The notes under the pieces: model-generated
What the model was told of the DNA's origin: nothing
The model's database searches: none
The model's input: only the letters and a program-made list of their open reading frames with translations
In this document: positions 52,145-61,505 of the stretch, in pieces
Layout of the letters: each line of letters starts with the position of its first letter
Position numbering within the stretch: position 1 is the stretch's first letter
Position numbers and translations under genes: made by a program
Assembly (NCBI GenBank): GCA_963711035.1
Contig: CAVQCN010000005.1
Span: 1-64,000, forward strand
Origin: WHTK01 sp963711035
Lineage (GTDB): Bacteria; Chloroflexota; Dehalococcoidia; DSTF01; WHTK01
Direction: 5' to 3'
Length of the DNA stretch: 64,000 nt

Positions 52145-53638
52145 CTACTGCGTGAAGACGTTCGCGGCGTCTTTGGCGGCGTGCAGCAGCGGCGACGGCA
52201 CGACGCCGACGAAGATGATGCCGATCACGGCCAGCGCCAGCGCCAGGTTGACCACGGCGGGCGTCGGGATGCGGTCGAAGCTAGGCGGCTCGCCTGTGAA
52301 CATGATGCCCGTCACTTTCAGGTAGTAGAAGGCGGACACGACGCTGTTGATCACGGCGATGATGACGAGCCAGACGAGGTTGCTTTGGACGGCGGCGTTG
52401 AAGATGTACAGCTTCGCCACGAAGCCGGCCGTCGGCGGAATGCCGGTCAGCGAAACGAGGGCGAAGGCCAGGCCGCCGGCCAGCAATGGCGCGCGGCGGA
52501 AGAGGCCGGCGTAGTCGGCGATCTGGTCGCTGCCGGTGCGCCCGGAGATGGCGATGACGACGACGAAGGCGCCGAGGTTGGTTGCGGCGTAGCTGCCCAG
52601 GAAGAAGAGCACGCCGCTGGCGCCGAGACTCAGCCCCTGCGACGCGGATACAGCGGCGAGGCCCACCATGAGGTAGCCTGCCTGCGCGATCGAGCTGTAC
52701 CCGAGCAGGCGTTTGATGTTGGTCTGCGATAGCGCCAGCACGTTGCCGACGGACATCGAGATCGCGGCGATGATGGCAAAGATCAGCGACCAGTCGGCCT
52801 TGATGGAGTCGGCCGGAAGACCCTCGAAAAAGATGCGCATGACAACCGCGAAGGCCGCCGCCTTGCTGGCAACGCTGAGGAAGGCCCCGACCGGCGCCGC
52901 CGCGCCTTCGTAGACGTCGGGCACCCACATCTGGAACGGCACCACGGCCATCTTGAAGCCGAGGCCGGCCACCAGGAACACGGTTGCCAGGATCAGGCCG
53001 GCCTGCATGTCGTCGCCGCGCTGCGCCACGACCGTCGCGATGCTCGGTTCGCCCGGAGGCGCCACGAGGCGCGTCGTGCCGGTGAGGCCGAAGAGGAAGG
53101 CCATGCCGTAGAGGATGACGGCGGAGGCGACGGCGCCCAGCAGCAGGTACTTGACGCCCGCTTCGGTGGCGCGTGTGTCCTTCTGCAGCGCCGCCAGGAT
53201 GTACTGCGTGATGCTCGTCATCTCCAGCGCCACGAAGATCAGGATCAGGTCGCGGCTGGCCGAGAGCAGCATCATGGCGCTCGTGGCGAACAGGATCAGG
53301 GCGTAGAACTCGCTCTGGTACTCGCCGAAGCGCCGAGCGTAGTCCTGCGAGGCGAGGATGATCATCGCCGCGATGCCGCAGAACAGGAAGAAGAAGAAGA
53401 ACGTCACGTCGTCCAGGACGACGGAGTTGGCGAAGGAGAAGCCGCTCGCGTCGCGGTTCAGCAGCCACAGCGCCCACAGCGCCGCGATGATCGGGCCCAG
53501 CAGCACAAAGAACATGAGCGCTTTGCCACGCGGCGCCGGCAGCGGCTTGCCGGTCGGCAGGAAGTCCCAGATCAGGGTCAGAGTCGCGACGCTGGCCATT
53601 GCCAGGATCGGTGCGATTCGGTCGAGATCGTGAATCAT
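52145..53638 (-). CDS. nuoN: NADH-quinone oxidoreductase subunit N
   Basis: The 497-aa membrane protein has about fourteen helices, an antiporter-like proton-pumping subunit with conserved Lys and Glu in ALQKDTRATEAGVKYLLLGA, QTNIKRLLGYSSIAQAGYLM and ALVSLTGIPPTAGFVAK. It is the distal pump module of complex I. The ATG at 53638 lies 2 bases after the nuoM stop; a longer open frame overlapping nuoM is Arg-rich shadow. Last of the nuo genes here. Confidence 0.93.
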   Translation of the reverse strand: MIHDLDRIAPILAMASVATLTLIWDFLPTGKPLPAPRGKALMFFVLLGPIIAALWALWLLNRDASGFSFANSVVLDDVTFFFFFLFCGIAAMIILASQDYARRFGEYQSEFYALILFATSAMMLLSASRDLILIFVALEMTSITQYILAALQKDTRATEAGVKYLLLGAVASAVILYGMAFLFGLTGTTRLVAPPGEPSIATVVAQRGDDMQAGLILATVFLVAGLGFKMAVVPFQMWVPDVYEGAAAPVGAFLSVASKAAAFAVVMRIFFEGLPADSIKADWSLIFAIIAAISMSVGNVLALSQTNIKRLLGYSSIAQAGYLMVGLAAVSASQGLSLGASGVLFFLGSYAATNLGAFVVVIAISGRTGSDQIADYAGLFRRAPLLAGGLAFALVSLTGIPPTAGFVAKLYIFNAAVQSNLVWLVIIAVINSVVSAFYYLKVTGIMFTGEPPSFDRIPTPAVVNLALALAVIGIIFVGVVPSPLLHAAKDAANVFTQ

Positions 53639-53640
53639 CG

Positions 53641-55101
53641 CTATCCCAACCCCAGGGTGCGCTGCACGCCGTTCTGCAGCACGTCCACAATCGTCGCCGG
53701 GTAGATGCCGACGCCGATGATCACTGCGACGAGTGCCGCCATGCTGAGCTGCTCCCACCACTCGGTGGTGTCGGTGAGGTGCTGCCAGCGCTCATCGGCC
53801 GGACCGTAGAACACACGCTGCACCGTCCACAGGATGTAGCCCGCCGACAGCAAAATACCGAAGACAGCCACGATCGTCGGAATCTCGAAGGCCTTGAAGC
53901 TGCCCAGGAAGACGAGCAGCTCGGCCACGAAGCCCGACATCGTCGGCAGGCCCAGCGAGGCGAGGCCAGCGATGACGAAGACGGTCGCCGCGATCGGCAT
54001 GTAGTGCGCCAGGCCGGCCAGGTCGCCGATCTGCCGTGTGTGCGTGCGCTCGTAGACCAGGCCCACCATGACGAAGAGGAGAGCCGTGATCGTGCCGTGC
54101 GTGAACATCTGCAACGACGCGCCGGTCACGCCGACTTCGCCCAGCGCTGCCACGCCCAGCATCACGAACCCCATATGACTCACAGACGAGTACGCGATCA
54201 AGCGTTTGAGGTCGCTCTGGCGCACTGTCATGATGCCGCCGTAGATCACGCTCGCGGCGGCGAGGGCCGCCAGCCAGACGTGGAACTTGTCGAACTGGTC
54301 CGGCAGGATGCCCAGCAGGATGCGGATCAGGCCGTAGCCGCCCATCTTCAGCAGGACGCCCGCCAGGATCACGCTGACGGCAGTCGGCGCGTCCGTGTGC
54401 GCGTCGGGCAGCCAGCTGTGCAGCGGCAGCAGCGGCAGCTTGATGGCGAACGCGGCCAGGATCAGGAAGAAGACAACGTTGAGCGATAGTGCCGCGTTGC
54501 CGATATGCGACTGCGCCAGCACCTCCATGTCGAAGGTGTGCTGCGAGAAGCCGATCACGAGGAAGCCGACCAGCATCAGAGCGCTGCCGGAGAACGTGTA
54601 GAGGACGAACTTCATCGCCGAATACTCGCGGCGGCCGGTGCCCCAGATCGAGATGAGCAGGAACATCGGCACCAGCTCTGCCTCCCAGAACAGGAAGAAG
54701 AGGATGAGGTCCTGCGCCGCGAAGACACCCATCACTGCCGTCTCCAGCGATAGCAACCAGGCGAAGTACTCGCGCGGCCGCAGCGTCACGCTCCACGACA
54801 CCAGCGTCGCAACTACGAAGAGCAGGCCGGTCAGCAGCACCATCACGGCGCTGAGTCCATCGACGGCGACGTGGTACTGCACGTCGAAGCCGACGTCCTT
54901 GGCGCTGATCCACGTGAACTGCTCCGAGAACTGCAGCGCGTGATCGCCCTGCTTGAAGCTCGCGAATAGGATGACGGAGATCACGAGGTTGACGAGCGCG
55001 ACAGCGACCGCGAGGACGCGCGCGTTATTTTCCTCCCTTCTCGGGAGGAGGAAGATGGCGGCGGCGCCGGCGAGGGGCAGGAAGATCAGGACTGAAAGCA
55101 A
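53641..55101 (-). CDS. nuoM: NADH-quinone oxidoreductase subunit M
   Basis: The 486-aa protein is the second antiporter-like subunit: VDGLSAVMVLLTGLLF, FFLFWEAELVPMFLLISIWG with the key Glu, LHSWLPDAHTDAPTAVSVIL and QSDLKRLIAYSSVSHMG. It pumps protons. The start is TTG, with AGGAG overlapping the nuoL stop. About fourteen helices. Confidence 0.93.
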   Translation of the reverse strand: MLSVLIFLPLAGAAAIFLLPRREENNARVLAVAVALVNLVISVILFASFKQGDHALQFSEQFTWISAKDVGFDVQYHVAVDGLSAVMVLLTGLLFVVATLVSWSVTLRPREYFAWLLSLETAVMGVFAAQDLILFFLFWEAELVPMFLLISIWGTGRREYSAMKFVLYTFSGSALMLVGFLVIGFSQHTFDMEVLAQSHIGNAALSLNVVFFLILAAFAIKLPLLPLHSWLPDAHTDAPTAVSVILAGVLLKMGGYGLIRILLGILPDQFDKFHVWLAALAAASVIYGGIMTVRQSDLKRLIAYSSVSHMGFVMLGVAALGEVGVTGASLQMFTHGTITALLFVMVGLVYERTHTRQIGDLAGLAHYMPIAATVFVIAGLASLGLPTMSGFVAELLVFLGSFKAFEIPTIVAVFGILLSAGYILWTVQRVFYGPADERWQHLTDTTEWWEQLSMAALVAVIIGVGIYPATIVDVLQNGVQRTLGLG

Positions 55102-55110
55102 CCTCTGCTC

Positions 55111-57045
55111 CTACAGCGGGTTCAATACCAGAACGACCACGGTGGTGAACACGAGACCACCGAAGGCCAGCAGGCCATACGTCTGAAACTGCCCGGTCTG
55201 CACGTAGCGGAACGTGCCGGAGAACCGGCGCGTCACGATACCGACGCCGTTCACCGTACCGTCGATGATGTACCGGTCAATTGCCATAGCGAGACCGCCG
55301 AGGCCCTCGTAGAACACCTTGCGGACGAAGATCTGCTCGTACAGGGTGTCGAGGTAGTACTTGTTCTCGAGCAGCCTGTGGGCCGGACGGAAGAGCCGCG
55401 CCAGAGCGTCCGCGGGCACGATCTTGGCGTAGTAGATGAGCCAGGCAAGGAAAATGCCAAGCAGCGGCAGCACCGTCGACATCGAGGCGACGCCGAGGCG
55501 GAACTTGCCCTCGACCGGCTCGATGCCCGTGGGCAGAGCGCCGACCAGCAGGTGCTCGAAGTCTTTGTTGATGTTGGCGAAGCCGGCCACGATGGCCATG
55601 ACCGCCAGGATGATCATGGGCCACGTCATGTTGGCAGGCGACTCGTGCGGGCCGGACGGGTGGGCGTCGTGGGCGTCGCCTGCGCCGTGACCGGTGTCGT
55701 GCTCCGGCTCTGCTCCGCCGCGATACTCGCCAGTGAAGGTCATGAAAATGGCCCGGAAGATATAGAGGGCTGTGAGCCCCGCCGCTATCAATCCGATCCA
55801 GAACAGATAGGGCTGCTGCGACCAGGCGGCGCTGAGAATCTCGTCTTTCGACCAGAAGCCCGCGAAGGGGAAGAGCCCCGAGAGGCTGAGGCCGGCGATG
55901 ACGAACGTCCAGAACGTGATCGGCATCGACTTGCGTAAGCCGCCCATGAGCCGCATATCGAAGGTGTTGGTGCTGTGGTTCACGCTGCCGGAGCCGAGGA
56001 AGAGCAGCGACTTGAAGAAGGCATGCGTGAACAGGTGGAAGATCGCCGCTACGTAGGCGCCGCTACCCAGCGCCATCATCATGTAGCCCAGTTGGCTGAT
56101 CGTGGAGTAAGCCAGCACGCGCTTGATGTCGTACATGACGATGCCGACCAGCGCCGCACCGATAGCCGTGATGCCGCCAACCGCGCCGACCACGTTCATC
56201 GCGTCCGTCGACTCGTGGAAGACCGGGAACATGCGCGCCACGAGGTAGACACCGGCGGCAACCATCGTGGCAGCGTGGATCAGGGCGCTGACCGGCGTCG
56301 GGCCTTCCATGGCGTCCGGCAGCCAGACGTGCAGCGGGAACTGCGCCGACTTGCCGGCGGCGCCGGAGAAGACGCCGAGCGCGAACAGGGTCAGCGTCGT
56401 GCTGCCCAGCGTGCCGGCCATCGCGATCTGCTGGATCTCGGGGATGTTGAAGGTGCCCGTCTTGGCGAAGATGAGGAGGATCGCCAGCAGGAAGCCGATG
56501 TCGCCCAGACGCGTGACCAGGAACGCCTTCTTGGCCGCGGCCGCCGCCGAGGGCCGGTTGAACCAGAAGCCGATCAGCAAGTAGGACGAGAGGCCGACCA
56601 TCTCCCAGAAGACGTAGATCATGATCAGGCTGTCGAACATGACGAGGCCGACCATGGACATCGTGAAGACGGACATGTAGGCGAAGTAGCGCCAGTAGCC
56701 CGTATCTCCCTCCATGTAGCCCATGGAGTAGACCTGGACCAGGAACGACACCGACGTCGCAACGACGAGCATGATGGCCGAAAGGCCGTCGATGTTCGGT
56801 ACGACGTCGATTTCGAGCGGACCGACGTTCAGCCAGTCGCGGCCGGCGATCGCCAGCCGATGGCCGTCGGCCTGGAAAGCGCTGTCCAGCACCCATAGCG
56901 ACAGCAAGAACGCCGCGCCGATACAGATGGCGGCGACGTAGCCCGCCTTGTCGGAGCGGTTGAACCCGAAAACAATGATGATCAGCGAGGCCAGGGGCAG
57001 GAAGAGGATCGCCCAGACGGCAGCGTCTGGCACTTGGCCTAGCAT
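55111..57045 (-). CDS. nuoL: NADH-quinone oxidoreductase subunit L
   Basis: The 644-aa protein is the largest antiporter-like subunit: a first-half ion path with VFWEMVGLSSYLLIGFWF, AQFPLHVWLPDAMEGPTPVS and YDIKRVLAYSTISQLGYMM, and a C-terminal lateral helix region (~560-640). A hydrophilic His/Asp/Gly-rich loop (~445-475) is longer than in E. coli. ATG at 57045. The 280 bases upstream contain repeats rather than nuo sequence. Confidence 0.94.
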   Translation of the reverse strand: MLGQVPDAAVWAILFLPLASLIIIVFGFNRSDKAGYVAAICIGAAFLLSLWVLDSAFQADGHRLAIAGRDWLNVGPLEIDVVPNIDGLSAIMLVVATSVSFLVQVYSMGYMEGDTGYWRYFAYMSVFTMSMVGLVMFDSLIMIYVFWEMVGLSSYLLIGFWFNRPSAAAAAKKAFLVTRLGDIGFLLAILLIFAKTGTFNIPEIQQIAMAGTLGSTTLTLFALGVFSGAAGKSAQFPLHVWLPDAMEGPTPVSALIHAATMVAAGVYLVARMFPVFHESTDAMNVVGAVGGITAIGAALVGIVMYDIKRVLAYSTISQLGYMMMALGSGAYVAAIFHLFTHAFFKSLLFLGSGSVNHSTNTFDMRLMGGLRKSMPITFWTFVIAGLSLSGLFPFAGFWSKDEILSAAWSQQPYLFWIGLIAAGLTALYIFRAIFMTFTGEYRGGAEPEHDTGHGAGDAHDAHPSGPHESPANMTWPMIILAVMAIVAGFANINKDFEHLLVGALPTGIEPVEGKFRLGVASMSTVLPLLGIFLAWLIYYAKIVPADALARLFRPAHRLLENKYYLDTLYEQIFVRKVFYEGLGGLAMAIDRYIIDGTVNGVGIVTRRFSGTFRYVQTGQFQTYGLLAFGGLVFTTVVVLVLNPL

Positions 57046-57120
57046 CGGCGCCCCCGATCAGCCACACGATGGGACAGCATAAAGCTCCCGGTCTCTAGTA
57101 CAGAGTCGGAAAGAATCTGA

Positions 57121-57296
57121 CGTGTTAAGCGGGGGTAGCGGGGGCGCAGCCCATGCGCGGGGGGCTTGGGGGGTGTCCCCCCAGCTTCTCCAATCCCCTC
57201 CCTGCTCCGCAGGGGGGAAGAAAAGAGAGAGTGTTGCGAGGGGACACCCCTCGCGCTCCCCGGCAGCTTCTGCGCTTCCTCGCCGGTGCGCTCGAT
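57121..57296. repeat. R2/R2b repeats inside the nuo operon
   Basis: Plus-strand R2 landmarks GGGGGCGCAGCCC and GGGGGGTGTCCCCCC lie at 57139-57181. The inverted R2b copy at 57236-57296 matches 15467-15527 at 58 of 61 positions. It separates nuoL from the upstream part of the operon, and the hairpins may terminate or process the RNA here. Confidence 0.7.
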
Positions 57297-57326
57297 GGAC
57301 ATCACCAAATCCATTGCGGTCATGTC

Positions 57327-57518
57327 TCAGATCTTCCTCATGATCTCGACTGCAACGTGCGTCTTGGAGTCGGGCACCCAGATGTCGCGCGGCGTCGTCA
57401 GCGAGTGCTCGCCATTCAGCGGCGGCACGACGCGGATCGAGACGCCCTCGGCGTCATACAGTTCTTTCCAGACGCGAGCGACGTAGCCGTTCTTGACGGT
57501 CATGAGCTTAGCCCACAC
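57327..57518 (-). CDS. Small soluble protein in the nuo operon (63 aa, DUF2007-like)
   Basis: Six bases after nuoK, between nuoK and nuoL. The sequence has LMTVKNGYVARVWKELYDAEGVSIRVVPPL and ends DIWVPDSKTHVAVEIMRKI, reminiscent of DUF2007/'putative signal transducing' proteins (a short alpha-beta unit). I am not sure of the family. A GTG start at 57518 or an ATG at 57503 is possible. A role in assembling or regulating complex I is only a guess. Confidence 0.55.
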   Translation of the reverse strand: MWAKLMTVKNGYVARVWKELYDAEGVSIRVVPPLNGEHSLTTPRDIWVPDSKTHVAVEIMRKI

Positions 57519-57524
57519 GTTGCA

Positions 57525-57836
57525 TCACCACTTCAGCAGGTTCAGCTTGTCGACATCGATCGACTGGCGCAAACGGTAGATGGAAACGGCGAGCGCCAGC
57601 GCCACTGTGGCTTCGGCCGCCGCGACCGTAATCACGAACACGGCGAACACTTGCCCATCGATCGGCGTCGCCGACTCCGTAAAGCGCGCGAAGCCGACCA
57701 GGTTCAGGTTGACGGAGTTCAGCATCAGCTCGACGCCCATAAGCACGCCGACGGCGTTGCGCCGCGATAGCGCCACGTAGAGGCCGATGCTGAAGAGCAG
57801 CGCTCCGACGACGAGGACGTGCTCGAGGCCGATCAT
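57525..57836 (-). CDS. nuoK: NADH-quinone oxidoreductase subunit K
   Basis: The 103-aa protein has three helices with the two conserved membrane glutamates (GVELMLNSVNLNL and AAAEATVALALAV). It lies in the proton path between the J and H modules. Its ATG overlaps the nuoJ stop by four bases. Confidence 0.93.
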   Translation of the reverse strand: MIGLEHVLVVGALLFSIGLYVALSRRNAVGVLMGVELMLNSVNLNLVGFARFTESATPIDGQVFAVFVITVAAAEATVALALAVSIYRLRQSIDVDKLNLLKW

Positions 57837-58348
57837 TGCAGCTCCTCCTCGCCGCGGCTGGGCCGCACCAGCAGGATGGCGCCTACCATGGCCACGACCA
57901 GCAGCACGGAGGCGACTTCGAAGGGCAAGACATAGGGATCGAGCAACGCGTCGCCGATTGCCGCCGCGGTCGAGCCGGTGAAGCGGTCGGCGCTCACCGT
58001 CGCCCAGTCCGTCTGCAACGAGACGAAGACGATGACCGCACCCAAAAGCCCGGCGACGACACTGATCGGCGCCTTGTAGGACACGGCGGCATTGTCGCGC
58101 GACGAGCGCGGCGTGAGCAGAATCGCGAACAGCATGAGGACTGAGATGGCGCCAGCGTAGATCAGTATCTGCACCACGGCGACGAAGTCGGCCGACAGGG
58201 TTATGTATAGTCCTGCCACCCCGACGAACGAGAGGATGAGGAACAGCACGGCGTGGACGAGATCGTGTACGAGCGCCACCATCAGGGCGCTGACCAGCGT
58301 CAGCACCGCCAGCACGTAGAAGGCGACGACGACAGCAGTGTTATCCAC
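57833..58348 (-). CDS. nuoJ: NADH-quinone oxidoreductase subunit J
   Basis: The 171-aa protein has five helices and the family motif LSADFVAVVQILIYAGAISVLMLFAI. It is a membrane subunit of complex I. It begins 42 bases after nuoH, where nuoI would normally lie. Confidence 0.92.
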   Translation of the reverse strand: MDNTAVVVAFYVLAVLTLVSALMVALVHDLVHAVLFLILSFVGVAGLYITLSADFVAVVQILIYAGAISVLMLFAILLTPRSSRDNAAVSYKAPISVVAGLLGAVIVFVSLQTDWATVSADRFTGSTAAAIGDALLDPYVLPFEVASVLLVVAMVGAILLVRPSRGEEELQ

Positions 58349-58390
58349 GCATCGCCTCCCCGCCAGGCCTCGTCATGATTACGCCCGCCG

Positions 58391-59632
58391 TCACGGGTTG
58401 ATCGCTGTTCCAGGTGCGGGCAGAGACGGCACGGACACTTCGTTCACCAGGCGTACGCGGCGCGGCAGACGGTAGAAGCCAGCCGTGAGGAATCGGAAGA
58501 ACGTCGTGACGAGGAAGACGGTCAGGACGAGGTTGATCACTGCATAGAGGGCCAGTATCCAGTTCGTCAGGTCCAGCTCGCGCCACAGCATCACTTCGGT
58601 CGCCACGACGGCAATGTTAATCAGCGCCAACGGTATGAGCATCTTCCACGCTAAGCCCATCAGCTGGTCGATACGCAGACGCGGCAGCGTACCTCGCAGC
58701 CAGATCAGGCCGAAGTAGAAGACGTATATCTTGCCGATGAAGATGATCCACGGCGGAATGAAGCGGTCGACGCCGAACAGCGAGTAGCCACCGAAGAACA
58801 GCGTCGCCAGGATGCCCGACACGGCGAGCGAGTTGATCAGCTCGACGGCGTAGAAGAGTCCGAACTTCATGCCCGAGTACTCGGTGTGGAAGCCTGCCAC
58901 GATCTCCGATTCCGCCTCGGCGATGTCCGCGGGCGTGCGGTTCAGCTCTGCCGTCGCCGCCAGGGCATAGATCATCATCGAGAGCGGCAGCACGAACACC
59001 ATCCAGATATGGTGTGAGCGCTGGAAGTCGACGATCTCCGGCAGGTTCATGGAGCCGGACAGGATCACGGGCGTCAGTAGTGCCAGCACCAGTGGGATCT
59101 CGTAGCTGATCGACATGGCGATGACGCGCATCGCGCCCAGCAAGGCGTACTTGTTGTTCGACGACCAGCCCGCCATGAAGATGCCCAGCGACGTGATCGA
59201 GGACAGCGCCAGCAGGTAGAGCACGCCGACGTCGATGTTGGCGAAGACGAGATCCGGCGCCCAGGCGAACACCGCGAAGGTCAGCATCGCTGGGATGAAC
59301 ACGAGGATGGGCGGCAGGTTGAAGATGGCGCCGTCGGCGGCGCGCGGCTGCAGCATCTCTTTCTGGATCAGCTTGATCGCGTCGGCGACGGGCTGCAGCA
59401 AGCCGAAGGGGCCGACGCGGTTTGGGCCGCGCCGCACCTGCATGCGGCCGATGATGCGCCGCTCCAGCCACACGTTGGCCAGTGAGCCGATGCCGACGAA
59501 GGTGACGATGCCGACCGCGCCGATCAGGGCGCTCAGCACCCACGAGGCGTCCATGCTCACGTGGTCGCCGACCCAGTTAATCAGCGAATGGATCGGATCG
59601 AAGTCGTACCAGTGCAGCAGCGGCCACATCAT
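58391..59632 (-). CDS. nuoH: NADH-quinone oxidoreductase subunit H
   Basis: The 413-aa protein has eight to nine helices and the family signature RRIIGRMQVRRGPNRVGPFG plus NRTPADIAEAESEIVAGFHT. It couples quinone reduction to proton transfer. About 60 residues of cytoplasmic extension follow the last helix. Its ATG overlaps the nuoD stop by four bases. Confidence 0.94.
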   Translation of the reverse strand: MMWPLLHWYDFDPIHSLINWVGDHVSMDASWVLSALIGAVGIVTFVGIGSLANVWLERRIIGRMQVRRGPNRVGPFGLLQPVADAIKLIQKEMLQPRAADGAIFNLPPILVFIPAMLTFAVFAWAPDLVFANIDVGVLYLLALSSITSLGIFMAGWSSNNKYALLGAMRVIAMSISYEIPLVLALLTPVILSGSMNLPEIVDFQRSHHIWMVFVLPLSMMIYALAATAELNRTPADIAEAESEIVAGFHTEYSGMKFGLFYAVELINSLAVSGILATLFFGGYSLFGVDRFIPPWIIFIGKIYVFYFGLIWLRGTLPRLRIDQLMGLAWKMLIPLALINIAVVATEVMLWRELDLTNWILALYAVINLVLTVFLVTTFFRFLTAGFYRLPRRVRLVNEVSVPSLPAPGTAINP

Positions 59633-60750
59633 CGGTCGATCTCCCCGACGTTGATGTCGATGCTCCCCAGGATGACGATGGCGTCTGCGACGGTAAGACC
59701 GACGGTCATCTCCTTCAGCACGCTGAGGTTGATGTACGAAGGCGAGCGCACATGGAACCGGTACGGCGCCGGTCCGCCATCGCTCGCCAGGTAGAAGCCG
59801 AGCTCGCCCTTGGGCGACTCGATGCGCGAGTAGACGTCTCCCGGCTCCGGCCTCAGTGCCAGCGGCACCTGCGCCGCCACGGGGCCGCCCGGCAGCTGCG
59901 CCAGCGCCTGCTCGATGATGCGCACGCTCTGGCGCATCTCCTCCAGGCGCACGATGAAACGGTCGAAGCAGTCACCGTTGTAGCCGACCGGGATGTCGAA
60001 GTCGAAGCGGTCGTACACGCAGTACGGGTCCGCCTTGCGGATGTCCCACGCGATGCCGCAGCCGCGCAGCAGCGGGCCGCTGATCGAAGCGTTGATCGCC
60101 ACATCCGGCTTGAGCACACCGATGTTGCGCGCGCGCGCCAGCAGAATCTCGTTGTCCAGCAGCAGCTCTTCGTACTCGGCAATACGGTCTGGCATCTCGG
60201 CGATCAGGTTGTTGACCGCCGGGTACCACTCGTCGGGCACGTCGTACGAGACACCGCCGATGCGCATGTAGTTCGTCGTCAGGCGGGCGCCGCAGGTCAT
60301 CTCGAACAGGTCGAGGATCTTCTCGCGCTCGCGGAACATGTACATGAGCGGCGTCTGCCAGGCGCCGCAGTCATTGATGAAAGTGCCGTTCGCCATGCAG
60401 TGCGAAGCGATGCGCTGCAGCTCGGCGAAAATGACACGCAGGTAGGAGCCGCGCTCCGGCACCTCGATGCCGGCCAGCTTCTCCGCCGCCAGGCAGTACG
60501 AAAGGTTGCCCGTCATCGCCGCCAGGTAGTCCATGCGGTCGGTGAACGGGATGTTCTGGGTGTAGGTGCGCTCCTCGGCCAGCTTCTCCATGCTGCGGTG
60601 CAGATAGCCGAGCACCATCTCCGCGTCGAGGATGCGCTCGCCATCCAGAGCGACGCGCAGCCGGAAGACGCCATGCGTCGACGGGTGCTGCGGCCCGATG
60701 TTGATGATGTACGGCGGCGTCTGCAGGTCGTTGAGGTAGGCCTCGTTCAC
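59629..60750 (-). CDS. nuoD: NADH-quinone oxidoreductase subunit D (49 kDa)
   Basis: The 373-aa protein opens with IINIGPQHPSTHGVFRLRV, includes MDYLAAMTGNLSYCLAAEKL and ends with the family DPNVGEIDR-type tail (SIDINVGEIDR). It forms the quinone site with NuoB. Start overlaps the nuoC stop by four bases. Confidence 0.95.
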   Translation of the reverse strand: MNEAYLNDLQTPPYIINIGPQHPSTHGVFRLRVALDGERILDAEMVLGYLHRSMEKLAEERTYTQNIPFTDRMDYLAAMTGNLSYCLAAEKLAGIEVPERGSYLRVIFAELQRIASHCMANGTFINDCGAWQTPLMYMFREREKILDLFEMTCGARLTTNYMRIGGVSYDVPDEWYPAVNNLIAEMPDRIAEYEELLLDNEILLARARNIGVLKPDVAINASISGPLLRGCGIAWDIRKADPYCVYDRFDFDIPVGYNGDCFDRFIVRLEEMRQSVRIIEQALAQLPGGPVAAQVPLALRPEPGDVYSRIESPKGELGFYLASDGGPAPYRFHVRSPSYINLSVLKEMTVGLTVADAIVILGSIDINVGEIDR

Positions 60751-61505
60751 GACTTCGCCTCCTCAGACGGTGCTTCGCCCGGCTCGGCGGCGGTGCCGCC
60801 GGCCTGCGTCACATCGGAACCGGCTCCCTGATGCTCCTCGCCGGCTTCGCCCGCCTCTTCGTCGGCGACGCGTTGCGACGTGCGCTCGGCGGCCTGCGGG
60901 TCCTGACCGACCGGCAACGCCGGCGCCGGCGGCTGGTCGAGCCGCGGCACAGCCGGGGCGGTGGGCGAGTCTGTGTTCGCCAGGGCCGGGTAGGCGCGCT
61001 GCCCGGCAGGAAATTCGTAGGGGAAGCGTTGCAGGCCGGGCTTGAAGCCGCCTGGCAAAGCGAGGAAGTCCTTGCGCAAGGGATGGCCGGGGAAGCCCTC
61101 CCAAAGGAAGATGCGCCGCATGGCCGGATGGCCCTCGAAAACGATGCCCATCAGGTCGAAAACCTCGCGCTCCTGGAGGTTGGCGCCCATCCACACGACG
61201 TTTACCGAGGGCACGATGGCCTGCTCGTGGTCGGTGCAACGCGCCTTCAGATTGAACGTGTGGTTCTTGGACAGCGAAGAAACGCAGTAGACGATGTCGA
61301 AGTACTCGATCCAATCGACCGCCGTGAGGCAGTTGAGGTACTTGGCATCCAGCTCCGCGTCGTCGCGCACGAATTGCGCCACTTCGACGATGCGGTCGGA
61401 GGGGACGGTAACGGAGGTGGCGTCCGAGGCCAGCACCGTGCCAGGAAATGCGGACTCGATGCGCTCAGCGACGGCGGAGCCGGGAATGGTGGCGGTTACC
61501 GCCAC
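60747..61505 (-). CDS. nuoC: NADH-quinone oxidoreductase subunit C (30 kDa)
   Basis: Residues 1-~175 are NuoC: AVDWIEYFDIVYCVSSLSKN, VWMGANLQEREVFDLMGI, HPLRKDFLAL. The last ~75 residues are a low-complexity acidic/Pro/Ala tail (PALPVGQDPQ, EEAGEAGEEHQGAG). It overlaps nuoA by 10 bases, so nuoB, which usually lies between them, is missing here. Confidence 0.93.
   Translation of the reverse strand: MAVTATIPGSAVAERIESAFPGTVLASDATSVTVPSDRIVEVAQFVRDDAELDAKYLNCLTAVDWIEYFDIVYCVSSLSKNHTFNLKARCTDHEQAIVPSVNVVWMGANLQEREVFDLMGIVFEGHPAMRRIFLWEGFPGHPLRKDFLALPGGFKPGLQRFPYEFPAGQRAYPALANTDSPTAPAVPRLDQPPAPALPVGQDPQAAERTSQRVADEEAGEAGEEHQGAGSDVTQAGGTAAEPGEAPSEEAKS

Noticed and set aside
57039..57323. A 94-aa minus-strand open frame between nuoL and the 63-aa ORF
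   Set aside because: It is made of repeat sequence (R2 and R2b) and lacks constraint typical of a protein; I treat it as repeat.
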